64,000 nt of DNA from Lachnospiraceae bacterium UBA7050 (GCA_002493905.1 DLAJ01000017.1:1-64000), one strand, 5' to 3'; positions 33,766 through 43,928 are shown, counted from the first letter of the stretch. A program made the numbers and translations. Notes: a model not told the origin generated them from the sequence alone.

Positions 33766-34911
33766 ATGGCAGACACGAGATATCGCGTAGGAAATCACAA
33801 TTTCTATAATGAGACGGACTACTTGAATGCTAAAAAGGACGAGGCGCTGATTGCTGATATCCGTAAGAAAACGGATTTTCGGAACCGTAAGCAGGTTCAG
33901 GAGCTATACGGTGCCATGCAGACCGGAAAGATTTCTTTTCTTTCCGTGCTCGGCAGGGAGTTTGATGATGAGGTTTATGAGATTTATCAGACGTTAAAGC
34001 AGCAGACTGATACACAGGGGGCGCGGAAAAACAAGAAGGAAAGGCGCACAAAGCAGAAGCAGGGACGGATTTCGCATGCCTCAAAAGAAGATTTGGAGAA
34101 GGAGGCAAAAAAGCTTTTACAGCGCAGGGATAGGAGGCGCAGACTGCTTATTGCCGCATGCGGAGTTGTGGCAGCCGTCTGCATTGGCTATTTTGCGTAT
34201 TATCAGTTTATGGCGTCGCGGACGCAGAACTCCTATGAGGCACTCTCAGAGCTTCGGGAAAAAAGTTCGGAGCAGCTTCCCGATATGCAGGTGACGGTTT
34301 TGGACGAATCGGGAGAGGAAGAACTTGTTCTGACTGTGCTTGATGAATATAAAACGCTGTATAATAAGAACAGAAGCCTAATCGGATGGCTCAAAATTGA
34401 CGATACAAATATTGACTATCCGGTTATGCAGAGTCCTAATCCCGATTATTATCTGACACATAATTTTAACCAGGAACATGATAACAACGGTAGTATTTTT
34501 TTAGACCCGGACTGTGACATTGTACATAGAAACACAAATTTGATTCTTTACGGGCATCACATGCGTTCTGGTAAAATGTTCGGCAGCCTTGACAGCTACA
34601 GCTCCGAATCGTTTTATGAAGAGCATAAGTATATTACATTTGATACCATTTATGAAAAAGGTACATACGAAGTGATGTATGTATTCCGTTCGCGAATTTA
34701 TAATGAAGATGAAGTCGTATTCAAATATTATCAGTTTATTGATGTGGATTCCGAACAGGAATTTTATTCCAATATGAACGAAATGGCGGAGATGGCACTT
34801 TACGATACAGGCGTGACAGCGGTATACGGTGATGAGCTTTTGACATTGTCCACCTGTGATTACAGGGAAGAAAACGGCAGATTTGTAGTCGTTGCCAAAC
34901 GGATAGAGTAA
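33766..34911 (+). CDS. Class B sortase
   Basis: 381 aa membrane transpeptidase. About 125 cytoplasmic residues (basic, with 'KNKKERRTKQKQGR') precede one membrane helix (about 127-145, 'LLIAACGVVAAVCIGYFAYY') and an extracellular sortase domain (about 190-381). The catalytic residues are visible: His264-His265 in 'LYGHHMRSGKMFGSL', Cys364 in 'LTLSTCDYR' and Arg372 in 'ENGRFVVVAKR'. The TLSTC form and the overall length fit class B. It is followed 22 bp later by two surface proteins carrying matching C-terminal sorting signals, which are its probable substrates. The long cytoplasmic tail is unusual for a sortase. Confidence 0.9.
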   Translation: MADTRYRVGNHNFYNETDYLNAKKDEALIADIRKKTDFRNRKQVQELYGAMQTGKISFLSVLGREFDDEVYEIYQTLKQQTDTQGARKNKKERRTKQKQGRISHASKEDLEKEAKKLLQRRDRRRRLLIAACGVVAAVCIGYFAYYQFMASRTQNSYEALSELREKSSEQLPDMQVTVLDESGEEELVLTVLDEYKTLYNKNRSLIGWLKIDDTNIDYPVMQSPNPDYYLTHNFNQEHDNNGSIFLDPDCDIVHRNTNLILYGHHMRSGKMFGSLDSYSSESFYEEHKYITFDTIYEKGTYEVMYVFRSRIYNEDEVVFKYYQFIDVDSEQEFYSNMNEMAEMALYDTGVTAVYGDELLTLSTCDYREENGRFVVVAKRIE

Positions 34912-34933
34912 TGACAAATAAAGGAGAGACATC

Positions 34934-37900
34934 ATGGGAAAGAAAGGAACAAAAAAAATAAATCGTAAGATGAAACGGTCGGTGCGTAAAACGATCGGTG
35001 TTCTGACGCTCATCATGGCGATCATTGTGGCGGCGATTCCGACGCCGAGTGCAAGAGCGGTCGGGGGAGAAGAAAATGCAGCGAGTGTACCCGCACCGGA
35101 GTATAAGGTAGCGCAGCCGATATATGATACTGGCGGTCATGTTACCACACCGGGCGCGGATGATGCAAAAATAACAAATATTAAGCCGAATGTAACTGGC
35201 GATACGGACGATTATCATTCGCAAAAAATATATCAGATAGATGGAAAATACTATTTGTATACCGTATTTGACTATTTTATGTACAAAGGACCAACCGATT
35301 CGGCGGCGTCCGGCTGTATCAAAAAGTACTATGATTCTTATACAGGTAAGCTGGTGGATGGAGAGCTCGTGATACCGGGTACGGTTACAGCGTCTTATCT
35401 GACATTTACTGCGCAGGATGTGGTAGATTTCTTCAAAAATAATACTACGTCTCTTACGGATGCAGAATTGGAGAGATACTATCCTGCGGAGTGGGAAGCT
35501 TGGAAAGCGTGGGATGATTATACGAAGCTGACACAGGAGGAAAAAGATAAAATTGATAACGCGGGAAATACTCCTCCGACTGCTAGTAAACCGGTACATA
35601 CGGCACAGGAATTTTTGGACACAAACGCAGGGAATCCGTGGCTTGACCCGGCGAAAGAGGGGCGGCGTTATTTTTGTTCCCATCATCCCGATCTGAGAGC
35701 AAGCATTACGGCAATCGGGGATGGGGATGAATATGTAATTTATGAAGTGATGGACATGAACGCGCTTTCTGGTTCGGGAACGGAGACCATTATTTATATT
35801 CCGGTAAGGGTTGGAAGTGAAATGGTGCCCAATAAGGATTATTCCGATCAGTTTTATGTGCCGTCCAATAAAGAAATTCCCATAGGATATATTGCGGATG
35901 AAGCGTTCCAAAATGCGACCTTTAGAAAACTGACAATTCCGCAGGGCGTTATTCAGATTATCGGAAACGAGGCGTTTGTTGGAAGCAGTATCGAGGAAGT
36001 GTCCGCATGGTCCGGCGTAATTGGCAACAGGGCGTTTAAGGGGTGCACGAATCTAAAGAGCATTACGCTGAATACAAGACAGATTGGAACGGAATGCTTT
36101 TATGGGTGCAACAGCCTGACCTCTATCAAGTTTCCGGCGGATGTTGAGGAGATTGGTGCGGGTGCTTTCGCAAATTGCAGCCGTCTGACAACAATTGACA
36201 TGAGCGGCATTACAAAAGAAGCAAGACTTTTGAAATACTGTTTCTTTAACTGCCCTTCGATCGGAAGCGTGACGTTTGGCAATGACACTGCATCGATTGG
36301 GGACGCGGCATTTGCGATAACAGAACCGCTGAGTAATCAGTCGTGGACAGAGGCGGTTTTTCCGGCGCGTGTCTCTGAACTGGGAGATTATGTGCTGTAC
36401 GGCAGGAGAAACTTAAAGAAGGTTGTGATGCCTGCCAATTTCGGTAACAGAGAGGTTATGAGTCCGGCAACAAAGAATACTTTGGGAGACGGCTTTTTTG
36501 GCATGTGCTCCGGACTGGAGACGGTAGAGTTCCCGAAAGAGGGCTGCGGCTATGCCCAGTTTGGACCTAATGCGTTTTTGGATGTTGCCTCAAAAGATTT
36601 TTATATCAGAGGTCCTAAAACAAATCCGGTAGGTCAGACAGCCAGCCCGAGAGAAAGCGCATGGGAGGCGGGGATTACCTATGTATATGAAGACTCGGAC
36701 GGCGATCACTATGAGGTCAGTGACAGGGAGAAAGGGTACCGCTATGCCGTGGACAGCAAGGGTGTTCTGACGGACTGCACACTCTTAGACGGCGTAGCTT
36801 TTGACGGAGAGGTTGTGGTTCCGCCGTCAGTTGGCGCAATTGATGTGACAGGTATCGGATCGGATTGCTTCAGCGACGATATTAAAAAGGATCTGCAGAT
36901 ATTAAGAATCGAAGACGGAAGCAGAATTGCGTCCATTGCACCGCATGCATTTGAATCCTATCCGAAATTAGAGACGGTTTATGTCGGCAATTCTATCAAT
37001 GAAATTGGAGACAGCGCGTTTGCTAGCTGCAAGAAACTGGTAAACGTCATTTTCTCAACTCCGAATGGAGGATACCAGAACTTTAAGATCGGTGCTGATG
37101 CATTTTCCACAGGCGGCGATACATTGACGTTTTATGGTGATATTGTGGAGGGATATGCACCGTTTGAGTGGGCGATGAGTGCAGATAACTTCATGAACAA
37201 AGAGAAGAAGATGAGAGTCTGCTATCGTTCCGGTACACTGGAGCATCCGAATCTGACGGTGTTGTACGATAATGCAGCCGATGCCGTAACGTTGGTGGAT
37301 TATCCGCATTATGACGGACTGGACTGGTCAAATGATCCAGATTTAACCTACGGCACAATTAAAGACAGGTATGAGAGACGTTTGAGCGGAGCCTATACTG
37401 ATGAGAGAGAGGTTGCGCTGGATGAGGAAGAATATGCGTGCCTGATGAATGTTTTGAACTTAGTAATTCCGGCAGGAATAGACTCCATTGACGTTAAGAA
37501 ATTTATCGAGAGCTCTGCGGAAAACGGCAATAACACCCGTGCTTACATACAAACGAGCCCCTATTATCCTGATGAAAGAGAAAACCCTTATTATCTTACC
37601 TATCGCCAAAGAGGGCTGTTTAACGGTTATTATGGAGATACGGAAGGCGGTACGGATGAAGACGGCTACACAATCAGATATGAGTATAAGGAGGCGGACC
37701 GCGATAAGTACGAACAAAACCCGATAGGAAACGACCGCATTCAGAGCGTGACATTGAATTCCGTTACCTATTTACCGGACCGTGCGTTTGAAAGCTGTGA
37801 AAATCTGCAGGCGGTTTCTCTGGGCAGTGCGTTGGAAGATATCGGCACTGCGCCGTTTACGGGATGTACGAATTTAACGGGGGTCAGCGGAAATCAGAAT

Positions 37901-39670
37901 TATCCCTGTGAAAACGGCATCATTTATAAGACTAATGATACCGGGGTGACGATTGTCGAGTGTCTTCCGGCGAGAGGAAACCTTGTTGGAGCGCCGAACT
38001 TTCCGGATAGTTTTGACACCAATTTTTCAAAAGTGACCCAGATCAATGAGGGCGCTTTTGAAAACTGTGCTTCCATTACGGTTGTGGATCTCTCTAACGC
38101 TACGAAACTAACGCAGATTCCACAAAGCTGTTTTAGGGGCGCAGAGAATCTATATGATGTAAAGCTTCCGGAATCGGTGAATGATATCCGGGAAGAGGCG
38201 TTTGCAACTGGGAATAAGACTTTATCCGTGCGAATTCCGGCAATTGAAGTAGATATTGCGGATAATGCGTTTGCTAAGGTCCCTACTGTTACTTTGCATT
38301 GTTATGAGGATTCTGCGGTGGATAGGTATGCGCTTCGCAAAGGGTATCATCCTGACTATATTAACCGAAAATACAGCGTGCAGTTTTTGGATTATAACGG
38401 CGACGTAATTCCTTATGTGGATAAGGATGGAACGAAGATTTATGTGCAGTATGTGGAACATGGGGGTTCTGCGAAACGACCGGAGGATCCGACCGGGGGA
38501 CCGGCAGGATATGTCTTTGATAAATGGAACAGAGATTTTCAGGAGGTGACCTCTGATCTGGTAGTTACCGCCCTCTACAAGTGGGGCTACCCCAATACCT
38601 CTCCGGGCGTGCTTCCAAACACGTCTCCGGGAGCAAACAGGAATACGCCGACACCGACGCCGAATGTGACACCGACACCGGGAGCAGGGACGCCGGGAGC
38701 AGGAACACCGGGAGCGGGAACGCCAGGCGCAGGGACACCGGGCGCAGGGACTCCGGGTGCAGGCAATAACGGTCAGAATTCCAATCAGCGTTACCGGCTG
38801 ACGGTAGAAAACGGAAGCGGAAGTGGTACCTATGTGGCAGGCACATCGGTTGTCATTACGGCAAACACGCCGCCAAGCGGACAGCGTTTTGATCGTTGGA
38901 CTTCCATTGCGAATGATTTTAATATCACGAGCGCGACTTCGTCGATCACGACGATCACGATGCCGTCCCATGACATGACGATTGTGGCAAATTATACATC
39001 CGGTTCGGGAACTTCAAACGGAAATAATGGAAGCGGCAGCAATAACAATAACAATTCGACGAGCACGGATATCAACGGTAACGGTAATTCGGGAGGTACG
39101 ACTGTTGATATCACAAAGCCGGGTATTTCTGATACGGGGGTTGCGAATGCGACCGTGGAAGGATCGACGGATAATTTTGTCGTAAAGATTACAGATACCG
39201 CGGAGGCGCGTGCAGCAGTAGAGGCAGCACTGATCAATGAATACGGTACGCTTGATAACCTGCGTTACTTTGCGATGGATATTTCGCTCTATGACTCGAC
39301 CGGAACCGTAAAGATTGCGGATACGTCCAATCTTGCGGTGAACATCACAATGCCGATACCGGATGAACTGCGTTTATATGCCGGAAACAATCAGGTGGCA
39401 GGCGTGGTAAACGGCAATGTGCTGGATAAGCTTTCACCGAGGTTTACGACCATTAATGGTGTGCCTTGTATCTCCTTTACTGCAACACATTTTTCACCGT
39501 ACACGGTGTATGTGGATACCTCGAATCTTTCTGCAGGTGTGTCGGATTCGACACCAAAGACCGGAGATTTGATTCATCCGAAGTGGTTTTTAGCGATTGC
39601 ACTTGCCTGCGTATCATTGATCCTTTTGCTGAAAAAGGATAAAAAACAACCGAATGTGAAAACGGCGTAA
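34934..39670 (+). CDS. Giant leucine-rich-repeat (BspA-type) surface protein
   Basis: 1578 aa. A signal peptide (about residues 1-42, ending near 'PTPSARA') is followed by an N-terminal region, then many LRR_5/BspA-type repeats, e.g. 'IGNRAFKGCTNLKSITLNT' and 'VEEIGAGAFANCSRLTTID', in two blocks (about 300-560 and 940-1130). A Thr/Pro/Gly tract (GAGTP units, about 1235-1280) links two InlB-like B-repeat modules ('GYVFDKWNRDFQEV', 'QRFDRWTSIANDF') to a C-terminal immunoglobulin-like region. The end reads 'TPKTGDLIHPKWFLAIALAC' then a basic tail: a cell-wall sorting signal. Probably anchored by the sortase encoded upstream. The role may be adhesion to host or to other bacteria. Confidence 0.85.
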   Translation: MGKKGTKKINRKMKRSVRKTIGVLTLIMAIIVAAIPTPSARAVGGEENAASVPAPEYKVAQPIYDTGGHVTTPGADDAKITNIKPNVTGDTDDYHSQKIYQIDGKYYLYTVFDYFMYKGPTDSAASGCIKKYYDSYTGKLVDGELVIPGTVTASYLTFTAQDVVDFFKNNTTSLTDAELERYYPAEWEAWKAWDDYTKLTQEEKDKIDNAGNTPPTASKPVHTAQEFLDTNAGNPWLDPAKEGRRYFCSHHPDLRASITAIGDGDEYVIYEVMDMNALSGSGTETIIYIPVRVGSEMVPNKDYSDQFYVPSNKEIPIGYIADEAFQNATFRKLTIPQGVIQIIGNEAFVGSSIEEVSAWSGVIGNRAFKGCTNLKSITLNTRQIGTECFYGCNSLTSIKFPADVEEIGAGAFANCSRLTTIDMSGITKEARLLKYCFFNCPSIGSVTFGNDTASIGDAAFAITEPLSNQSWTEAVFPARVSELGDYVLYGRRNLKKVVMPANFGNREVMSPATKNTLGDGFFGMCSGLETVEFPKEGCGYAQFGPNAFLDVASKDFYIRGPKTNPVGQTASPRESAWEAGITYVYEDSDGDHYEVSDREKGYRYAVDSKGVLTDCTLLDGVAFDGEVVVPPSVGAIDVTGIGSDCFSDDIKKDLQILRIEDGSRIASIAPHAFESYPKLETVYVGNSINEIGDSAFASCKKLVNVIFSTPNGGYQNFKIGADAFSTGGDTLTFYGDIVEGYAPFEWAMSADNFMNKEKKMRVCYRSGTLEHPNLTVLYDNAADAVTLVDYPHYDGLDWSNDPDLTYGTIKDRYERRLSGAYTDEREVALDEEEYACLMNVLNLVIPAGIDSIDVKKFIESSAENGNNTRAYIQTSPYYPDERENPYYLTYRQRGLFNGYYGDTEGGTDEDGYTIRYEYKEADRDKYEQNPIGNDRIQSVTLNSVTYLPDRAFESCENLQAVSLGSALEDIGTAPFTGCTNLTGVSGNQNYPCENGIIYKTNDTGVTIVECLPARGNLVGAPNFPDSFDTNFSKVTQINEGAFENCASITVVDLSNATKLTQIPQSCFRGAENLYDVKLPESVNDIREEAFATGNKTLSVRIPAIEVDIADNAFAKVPTVTLHCYEDSAVDRYALRKGYHPDYINRKYSVQFLDYNGDVIPYVDKDGTKIYVQYVEHGGSAKRPEDPTGGPAGYVFDKWNRDFQEVTSDLVVTALYKWGYPNTSPGVLPNTSPGANRNTPTPTPNVTPTPGAGTPGAGTPGAGTPGAGTPGAGTPGAGNNGQNSNQRYRLTVENGSGSGTYVAGTSVVITANTPPSGQRFDRWTSIANDFNITSATSSITTITMPSHDMTIVANYTSGSGTSNGNNGSGSNNNNNSTSTDINGNGNSGGTTVDITKPGISDTGVANATVEGSTDNFVVKITDTAEARAAVEAALINEYGTLDNLRYFAMDISLYDSTGTVKIADTSNLAVNITMPIPDELRLYAGNNQVAGVVNGNVLDKLSPRFTTINGVPCISFTATHFSPYTVYVDTSNLSAGVSDSTPKTGDLIHPKWFLAIALACVSLILLLKKDKKQPNVKTA
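38681..38764 (+). repeat. 15-bp tandem repeats coding GAGTP
   Basis: Five full units plus a partial one of GGAGCAGGGACGCCG-like sequence inside the first leucine-rich-repeat gene. They code a flexible Gly-Ala-Gly-Thr-Pro spacer and may vary in number between strains. Confidence 0.85.
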
Positions 39671-39684
39671 CAGTGAGGTATCAT

Positions 39685-42600
39685 ATGGCGGGAAAATTGA
39701 GAAAAACAGCAGGTGTTCTTCTGTTGATTACCGCGCTCATTATAAGTCAGATTCCGACGACGGATGCTTCGGCATCCGTCGGTGACTATAAGATGAATGG
39801 TGATGTGCTGGTTCAGTATACAGGCAGCGATGAGAACGTGACAATTCCGAGTGGTGTGAGGATTATTGGAGAAGATGCATTTTCAGGAAATCTGTCAATA
39901 AAGACGCTGACGGTTCCGGAGGGCGTGGAGGAAATCCGTTATCATGCATTCAGTGGTTGTGATATGCTGGAGCGCGTGGATATTGCGGATTCTGTGAGGA
40001 TCATTGGACGGGCAGCGTTTTCGGATTGTGGGCTGCTTGAGGATGTCTCAATCGGGGACGGACTTGTAAATATGGGCGGCGGTGTGTTTGCCGGATGCCC
40101 CAAACTGAATACGGTGAAAATTGACAGTGTGAAATATCATTGCCGCGGAGGCGTGATTTATAATGAGACAGAGACAAATCTGGTTGAAATGCTTGGCGGC
40201 TGTGAAACAACGGCGTATGAGATGCCGTCTACGGTGACGCGCATTGATCCGTATGCGTTTTGGGGATGCGAGAAGCTTGCTTATGTACAGTTGTCTGCAG
40301 GACTTGAGGAAATTCCGGCATATTCGTTTTTTGGCTGTAATGGGTTACAGGCAGTCAGCGTTCCCTATTCGGTAAAACGGATTGAAGCGAAGGCTTTTTC
40401 GGGTTGCCGGAATTTGTTATATGCGGAGATACCGGGAACCGTTTCATGGATTCATCCGACTGCGTTTGACGGGTGTTATCAGGTGAAACCTGTCACAGAA
40501 AGTGGTTCAGTTGCGGAACAGTATTTTGCTGGATTGGATTTATCACCGGCAGCGCGCGCTGAATATGAGGATGTCGTTGAGACGATTTTAAGTGATGCCA
40601 TTGTACAGACGGATAATAATACAGCGCCGACCATACGGCCGACCACGACGCCAACGCCGGCAGGCGGGAGCACGCCAGGGGGGTCTTCGACAGGAGGTGC
40701 CGCCAGTACAGGCGGCGCATCGGTGACGGGCGGAGCGGATGTGACGGGGAACGCAGACAATGCGGACTCAGCGGACGTAACAGAAGCAGCCACGCCGGTG
40801 CCGGTTGAACAGCCGTCTTATTTTAATCCTCTTGTACCAGAGAACGGCGTACTCGGAAAGACAATGGTCGTATCAGGCGATGCGGTTGTGTTCATTGATA
40901 ATACAAGGCAATATGTTTATCAGACAGGGAACAGCCTGAACGCTTATTATGGGTTAGAACCGGATTTGGGAGAAGCTGAGACGGTGACGCAGGCGCTTTC
41001 GGCATCATCGGAGACAGAAACGGATAGAAACGGGGCAGACACGAACGCAGTGGACGAAGGAAATGCGGCGGGTACACAAGACGGATATGCGGATGCAGGC
41101 ACGCCAGATATGGACAGAGCTGCTGCAGTTCCGGTTATGGAAAGTCCGTATTCAGAAGAAGAAAAGGGGATTTTCTTTCCCAAATATGCGGTCGTAAATG
41201 GAAATAAAATTGTTGATCAGGCGTTTTATAAGCAGACGGGTATGACGGAATATGAATTTGATCCTGGGATCACGCAGATTGGGGAGTTTTCCTTTGCGCG
41301 TTCAGGCTTGACGGGGATTACGTTGCCGGATGGATTGGAATCAATCGGTTACGGTGCGTTTTATCATTGCGATAATCTGAGTGAGGTAACGATTCCGGTT
41401 TCCGTTCAGAGAATCGAACCGTATGCGTTTTCTAATACGCCTTGGCTTACAAACTGGATGAATGGCAGGGGAGACGAATTTCTGATTGTGGGAGACGGGA
41501 TTTTGCTTGCTTATCGCGGCGCTGACAGCAGGATTACGATTCCTGACGGCGTAAAAACGATTGCACAGGGCTGCTTTTCGGGACATCAGGGAATTGTTTC
41601 CGTGTCCATGCCGCCAAGTCTTGAGGTGATCTGCGAAGAGGCGTTTTCTGGCTGTAGCAATCTTACATCATTGACTGGTGGAGTCAACTTAAGGCGGATT
41701 GAGGACCGCGCATTTTCCGGGTGTCCGCTTACGACGGTAAAAATCGGAGCGAATGTCGAAGAAGTGGGGCTGCGGGCATTCGATACGTCAGGAACACTAC
41801 AGGAGGGAAAGCCGGTTACGCTTGATTTTCAGGGTACGGAGCTTCCAGGCGTCAGTGTGGAGGAGACATCACAGCGGCTTTATAATGAGGCGTACAGGGG
41901 AGGGGTCTTCTGCGGGGCGGATGTGGCAGTTGTACCAAATGCAGAAGTTGTATTGGATGGGACGGTCTTAGACCCTTCACAGAACGGATTTCACGGCGTC
42001 ATATGCTGCTTTAATGATGATGTGGCTGCATCTGATTTGAATGATTCTGATGTGGGAATGGGCGGCATCACTGATTCTGCGGAAAATCCGCAGATGGGAG
42101 AGAGAGGCGTGACGATTCTGAAATATACAGGACTGGGGGCAAACCCGCTGACAGTCAGCCTGCCGACAACTATACAATACTATGGAAAGGAATATCCGGT
42201 AACACGGGTGGGAGACAATGTATTTTCGTATCTGCTGCCGCGTACAGACAGTGCGGCAGAGGAAAATACGGCTGATGGTGTACAAATACCGTCCACAATG
42301 CTCACAGATACTGAGCAGACAGCGGCTCCGGCAGGAGATACAGGAGGGGCCCGGCATACGCAAGGACATATTACGGTCAGCCTGCGGTCTAATACACTGA
42401 CCAAACCGGATTGTGTGAATGTTGATACAAGTATTGTGTCAGGGAGCTATGAGCTGATCATTGCAGATGATGTGCTTGCAAAGCAGGAAATCTTGGATGT
42501 ATATCGTTCGCTGTATGGAAATGCGGATGATCTGCTGATGTATGGATTTGATATTTCCATGAAAGATGAAAACGGTATCGCTATTACAGGAGTCGGGCGG

Positions 42601-42933
42601 AAAAATCTGCTATTGACCGTGCCGGTTCCAGATGAGATAGAACCCGGGAATGCACGGGTACTCTGCATGGATGAAGACGGGCAGCTTGAGAGTGTCTCCA
42701 CACAGCTGACAGAGATCAATGGGCAGGCATGTCTGCAGTTTTATACACGGCATTTTTCCCATTACGGTATTTATACTTTTTTGGATGACGCAGGCGGTCA
42801 GATCAGTCATGGAAAGCTTGACGCATCCCCGGATACAGGGGACCCGGTACATCCGAAATGGTTTTTATGTGCAGGGTTTGCGGCTGCTGCAATGATCCTG
42901 CTTTTGTGGAAAGGGAAAAAAAGCAAAATCTGA
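39685..42933 (+). CDS. Second leucine-rich-repeat surface protein with the same sorting signal
   Basis: 1082 aa from ATG 39685 (GAGG about 6 bases upstream; the in-frame GTG at 39673 lacks one). A signal peptide (about 1-30) is followed by BspA-type leucine-rich repeats at about 35-275 and 495-690, separated by a Gly/Thr/Ala-rich low-complexity linker (about 300-370). The C-terminal region, 'DTSIVSGSYELIIADDV' onward, matches the equivalent region of the upstream protein. It ends 'SPDTGDPVHPKWFLCAGFAA' then a basic tail. It starts 15 bases after the upstream gene, so the two are cotranscribed paralogues, both likely displayed on the cell wall. Confidence 0.85.
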   Translation: MAGKLRKTAGVLLLITALIISQIPTTDASASVGDYKMNGDVLVQYTGSDENVTIPSGVRIIGEDAFSGNLSIKTLTVPEGVEEIRYHAFSGCDMLERVDIADSVRIIGRAAFSDCGLLEDVSIGDGLVNMGGGVFAGCPKLNTVKIDSVKYHCRGGVIYNETETNLVEMLGGCETTAYEMPSTVTRIDPYAFWGCEKLAYVQLSAGLEEIPAYSFFGCNGLQAVSVPYSVKRIEAKAFSGCRNLLYAEIPGTVSWIHPTAFDGCYQVKPVTESGSVAEQYFAGLDLSPAARAEYEDVVETILSDAIVQTDNNTAPTIRPTTTPTPAGGSTPGGSSTGGAASTGGASVTGGADVTGNADNADSADVTEAATPVPVEQPSYFNPLVPENGVLGKTMVVSGDAVVFIDNTRQYVYQTGNSLNAYYGLEPDLGEAETVTQALSASSETETDRNGADTNAVDEGNAAGTQDGYADAGTPDMDRAAAVPVMESPYSEEEKGIFFPKYAVVNGNKIVDQAFYKQTGMTEYEFDPGITQIGEFSFARSGLTGITLPDGLESIGYGAFYHCDNLSEVTIPVSVQRIEPYAFSNTPWLTNWMNGRGDEFLIVGDGILLAYRGADSRITIPDGVKTIAQGCFSGHQGIVSVSMPPSLEVICEEAFSGCSNLTSLTGGVNLRRIEDRAFSGCPLTTVKIGANVEEVGLRAFDTSGTLQEGKPVTLDFQGTELPGVSVEETSQRLYNEAYRGGVFCGADVAVVPNAEVVLDGTVLDPSQNGFHGVICCFNDDVAASDLNDSDVGMGGITDSAENPQMGERGVTILKYTGLGANPLTVSLPTTIQYYGKEYPVTRVGDNVFSYLLPRTDSAAEENTADGVQIPSTMLTDTEQTAAPAGDTGGARHTQGHITVSLRSNTLTKPDCVNVDTSIVSGSYELIIADDVLAKQEILDVYRSLYGNADDLLMYGFDISMKDENGIAITGVGRKNLLLTVPVPDEIEPGNARVLCMDEDGQLESVSTQLTEINGQACLQFYTRHFSHYGIYTFLDDAGGQISHGKLDASPDTGDPVHPKWFLCAGFAAAAMILLLWKGKKSKI

Positions 42934-42957
42934 TAAGGTTCATATGATAATAAAAAT

Positions 42958-42989
42958 GGATGCTGTCAATATAGACGGCATCCTTTTTT
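42958..42989 (+). terminator. Terminator of the sortase/surface-protein operon
   Basis: GGATGCTGTC (42958-42967) pairs with GACGGCATCC (42974-42983, one mismatch), loop AATATA, followed by a T-run. Confidence 0.8.
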
Positions 42990-43002
42990 ATAGAGGAATT
43001 GA

Positions 43003-43917
43003 ATGGACAGAGTAAAGCGTCTTATCAGATATGCATGTGCAAAGCGATTACAACTTTACGGAAGAGGAGTACGGATCGCGGTGCTGGATTCGGGTATTGC
43101 ACCGCATCCTGATTTGACGGGGAGAACAACTGAATTTCGGGATTTTACAAAACAGGCGCGTATTGGCGCATACGATGACTGTGGACACGGAACACATATC
43201 AACGGGATTCTTGCAGGGAATGGTTTCATGTCGGATGGCAGATACAGCGGGATGGCGCCGGAATGTGAGCTGATTAACGCAAAGATTCTTCACGCGGATG
43301 GAGAGGGGGACAGCGCTGCGCTCTTAAGGGCGCTGGAATGGGTTCTGGGACTTCATAAAAGACGGAGGATTCATGTACTGAATCTGTCACTTGCCGTCTA
43401 TGGGCTGGAGGATGAACGGATGCTGCTGGAAATGTCCCGAATGTTGGAATATGTCAGCGAAAAAGGGATTCTTGTTGTAACAGCGGCAGGAAACGGGGGA
43501 CCGGCCTATGGTACGATCTCTCAAATCGCACAAAGCTCCCGCGTGTTGACGGTAGGATGTCATGATTTTGGCTATACGGATAAAAAAGGACGTTCCTGTG
43601 AAATGCGTTCAGGGCGTGGGCGCTATGGACTGGAAATCAGAAAACCGGATCTGGTTGCACCCGGGACGGAAATTTATTCCTGTGCGCATCGGCCTGCACG
43701 CGGGAGAAAATGGGGGTATACGGCAAAAACGGGAACTTCTATGTCGGTGCCGATTGTGGCAGGTGCGGCGGCTCTCCTAATGGAGCAGTATCCCCAGATG
43801 AGCGCCTATATGGTAAAAAGAAAACTGCAGCTTTCCACAACAGATCTGCATGAAAATTATGCAAAACAAGGATATGGCATGCTGAATATGGAAAAATTAT
43901 TGACATTTAGGGTATGA
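43003..43917 (+). CDS. Subtilisin-like serine protease (S8)
   Basis: 304 aa. The catalytic triad is complete: Asp29 in 'IAVLDSGIAPHPDL', His62 in 'DDCGHGTHINGIL' and Ser246 in 'TGTSMSVPIVAG', with the oxyanion Asn in 'VVTAAGNGGP'. No signal peptide or propeptide is seen, and the length is that of a bare catalytic domain, so it may act inside the cell like Bacillus intracellular subtilisin, or be exported by an unknown route. It starts only 14 bases after the terminator of the surface operon, with AGAGGAA before the ATG. Its promoter must lie within or before that terminator, or it is read through. Confidence 0.88.
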   Translation: MDRVKRLIRYACAKRLQLYGRGVRIAVLDSGIAPHPDLTGRTTEFRDFTKQARIGAYDDCGHGTHINGILAGNGFMSDGRYSGMAPECELINAKILHADGEGDSAALLRALEWVLGLHKRRRIHVLNLSLAVYGLEDERMLLEMSRMLEYVSEKGILVVTAAGNGGPAYGTISQIAQSSRVLTVGCHDFGYTDKKGRSCEMRSGRGRYGLEIRKPDLVAPGTEIYSCAHRPARGRKWGYTAKTGTSMSVPIVAGAAALLMEQYPQMSAYMVKRKLQLSTTDLHENYAKQGYGMLNMEKLLTFRV

Positions 43918-43928
43918 TTGTATACAAT
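43900..43928 (+). promoter_or_regulatory. Promoter of the Re-citrate synthase candidate
   Basis: TTGACA (43900-43905), 17-base spacer, TACAAT (43923-43928), overlapping the end of the subtilase gene. A TATA-rich palindrome (TATACAATTATA) sits on the -10 box. The gene start is about 70 bases further on. Confidence 0.6.

Noticed and set aside
34736..35911. 391-codon minus-strand frame
   Set aside because: Opposite the sortase end and the first leucine-rich-repeat gene; Arg/Ile/Cys-rich composition typical of a shadow frame, no ribosome site or domain.
38222..38971. 249-codon minus-strand frame rich in Arg/Cys/Ser
   Set aside because: Shadow of the GAGTP repeat and neighbouring coding region.
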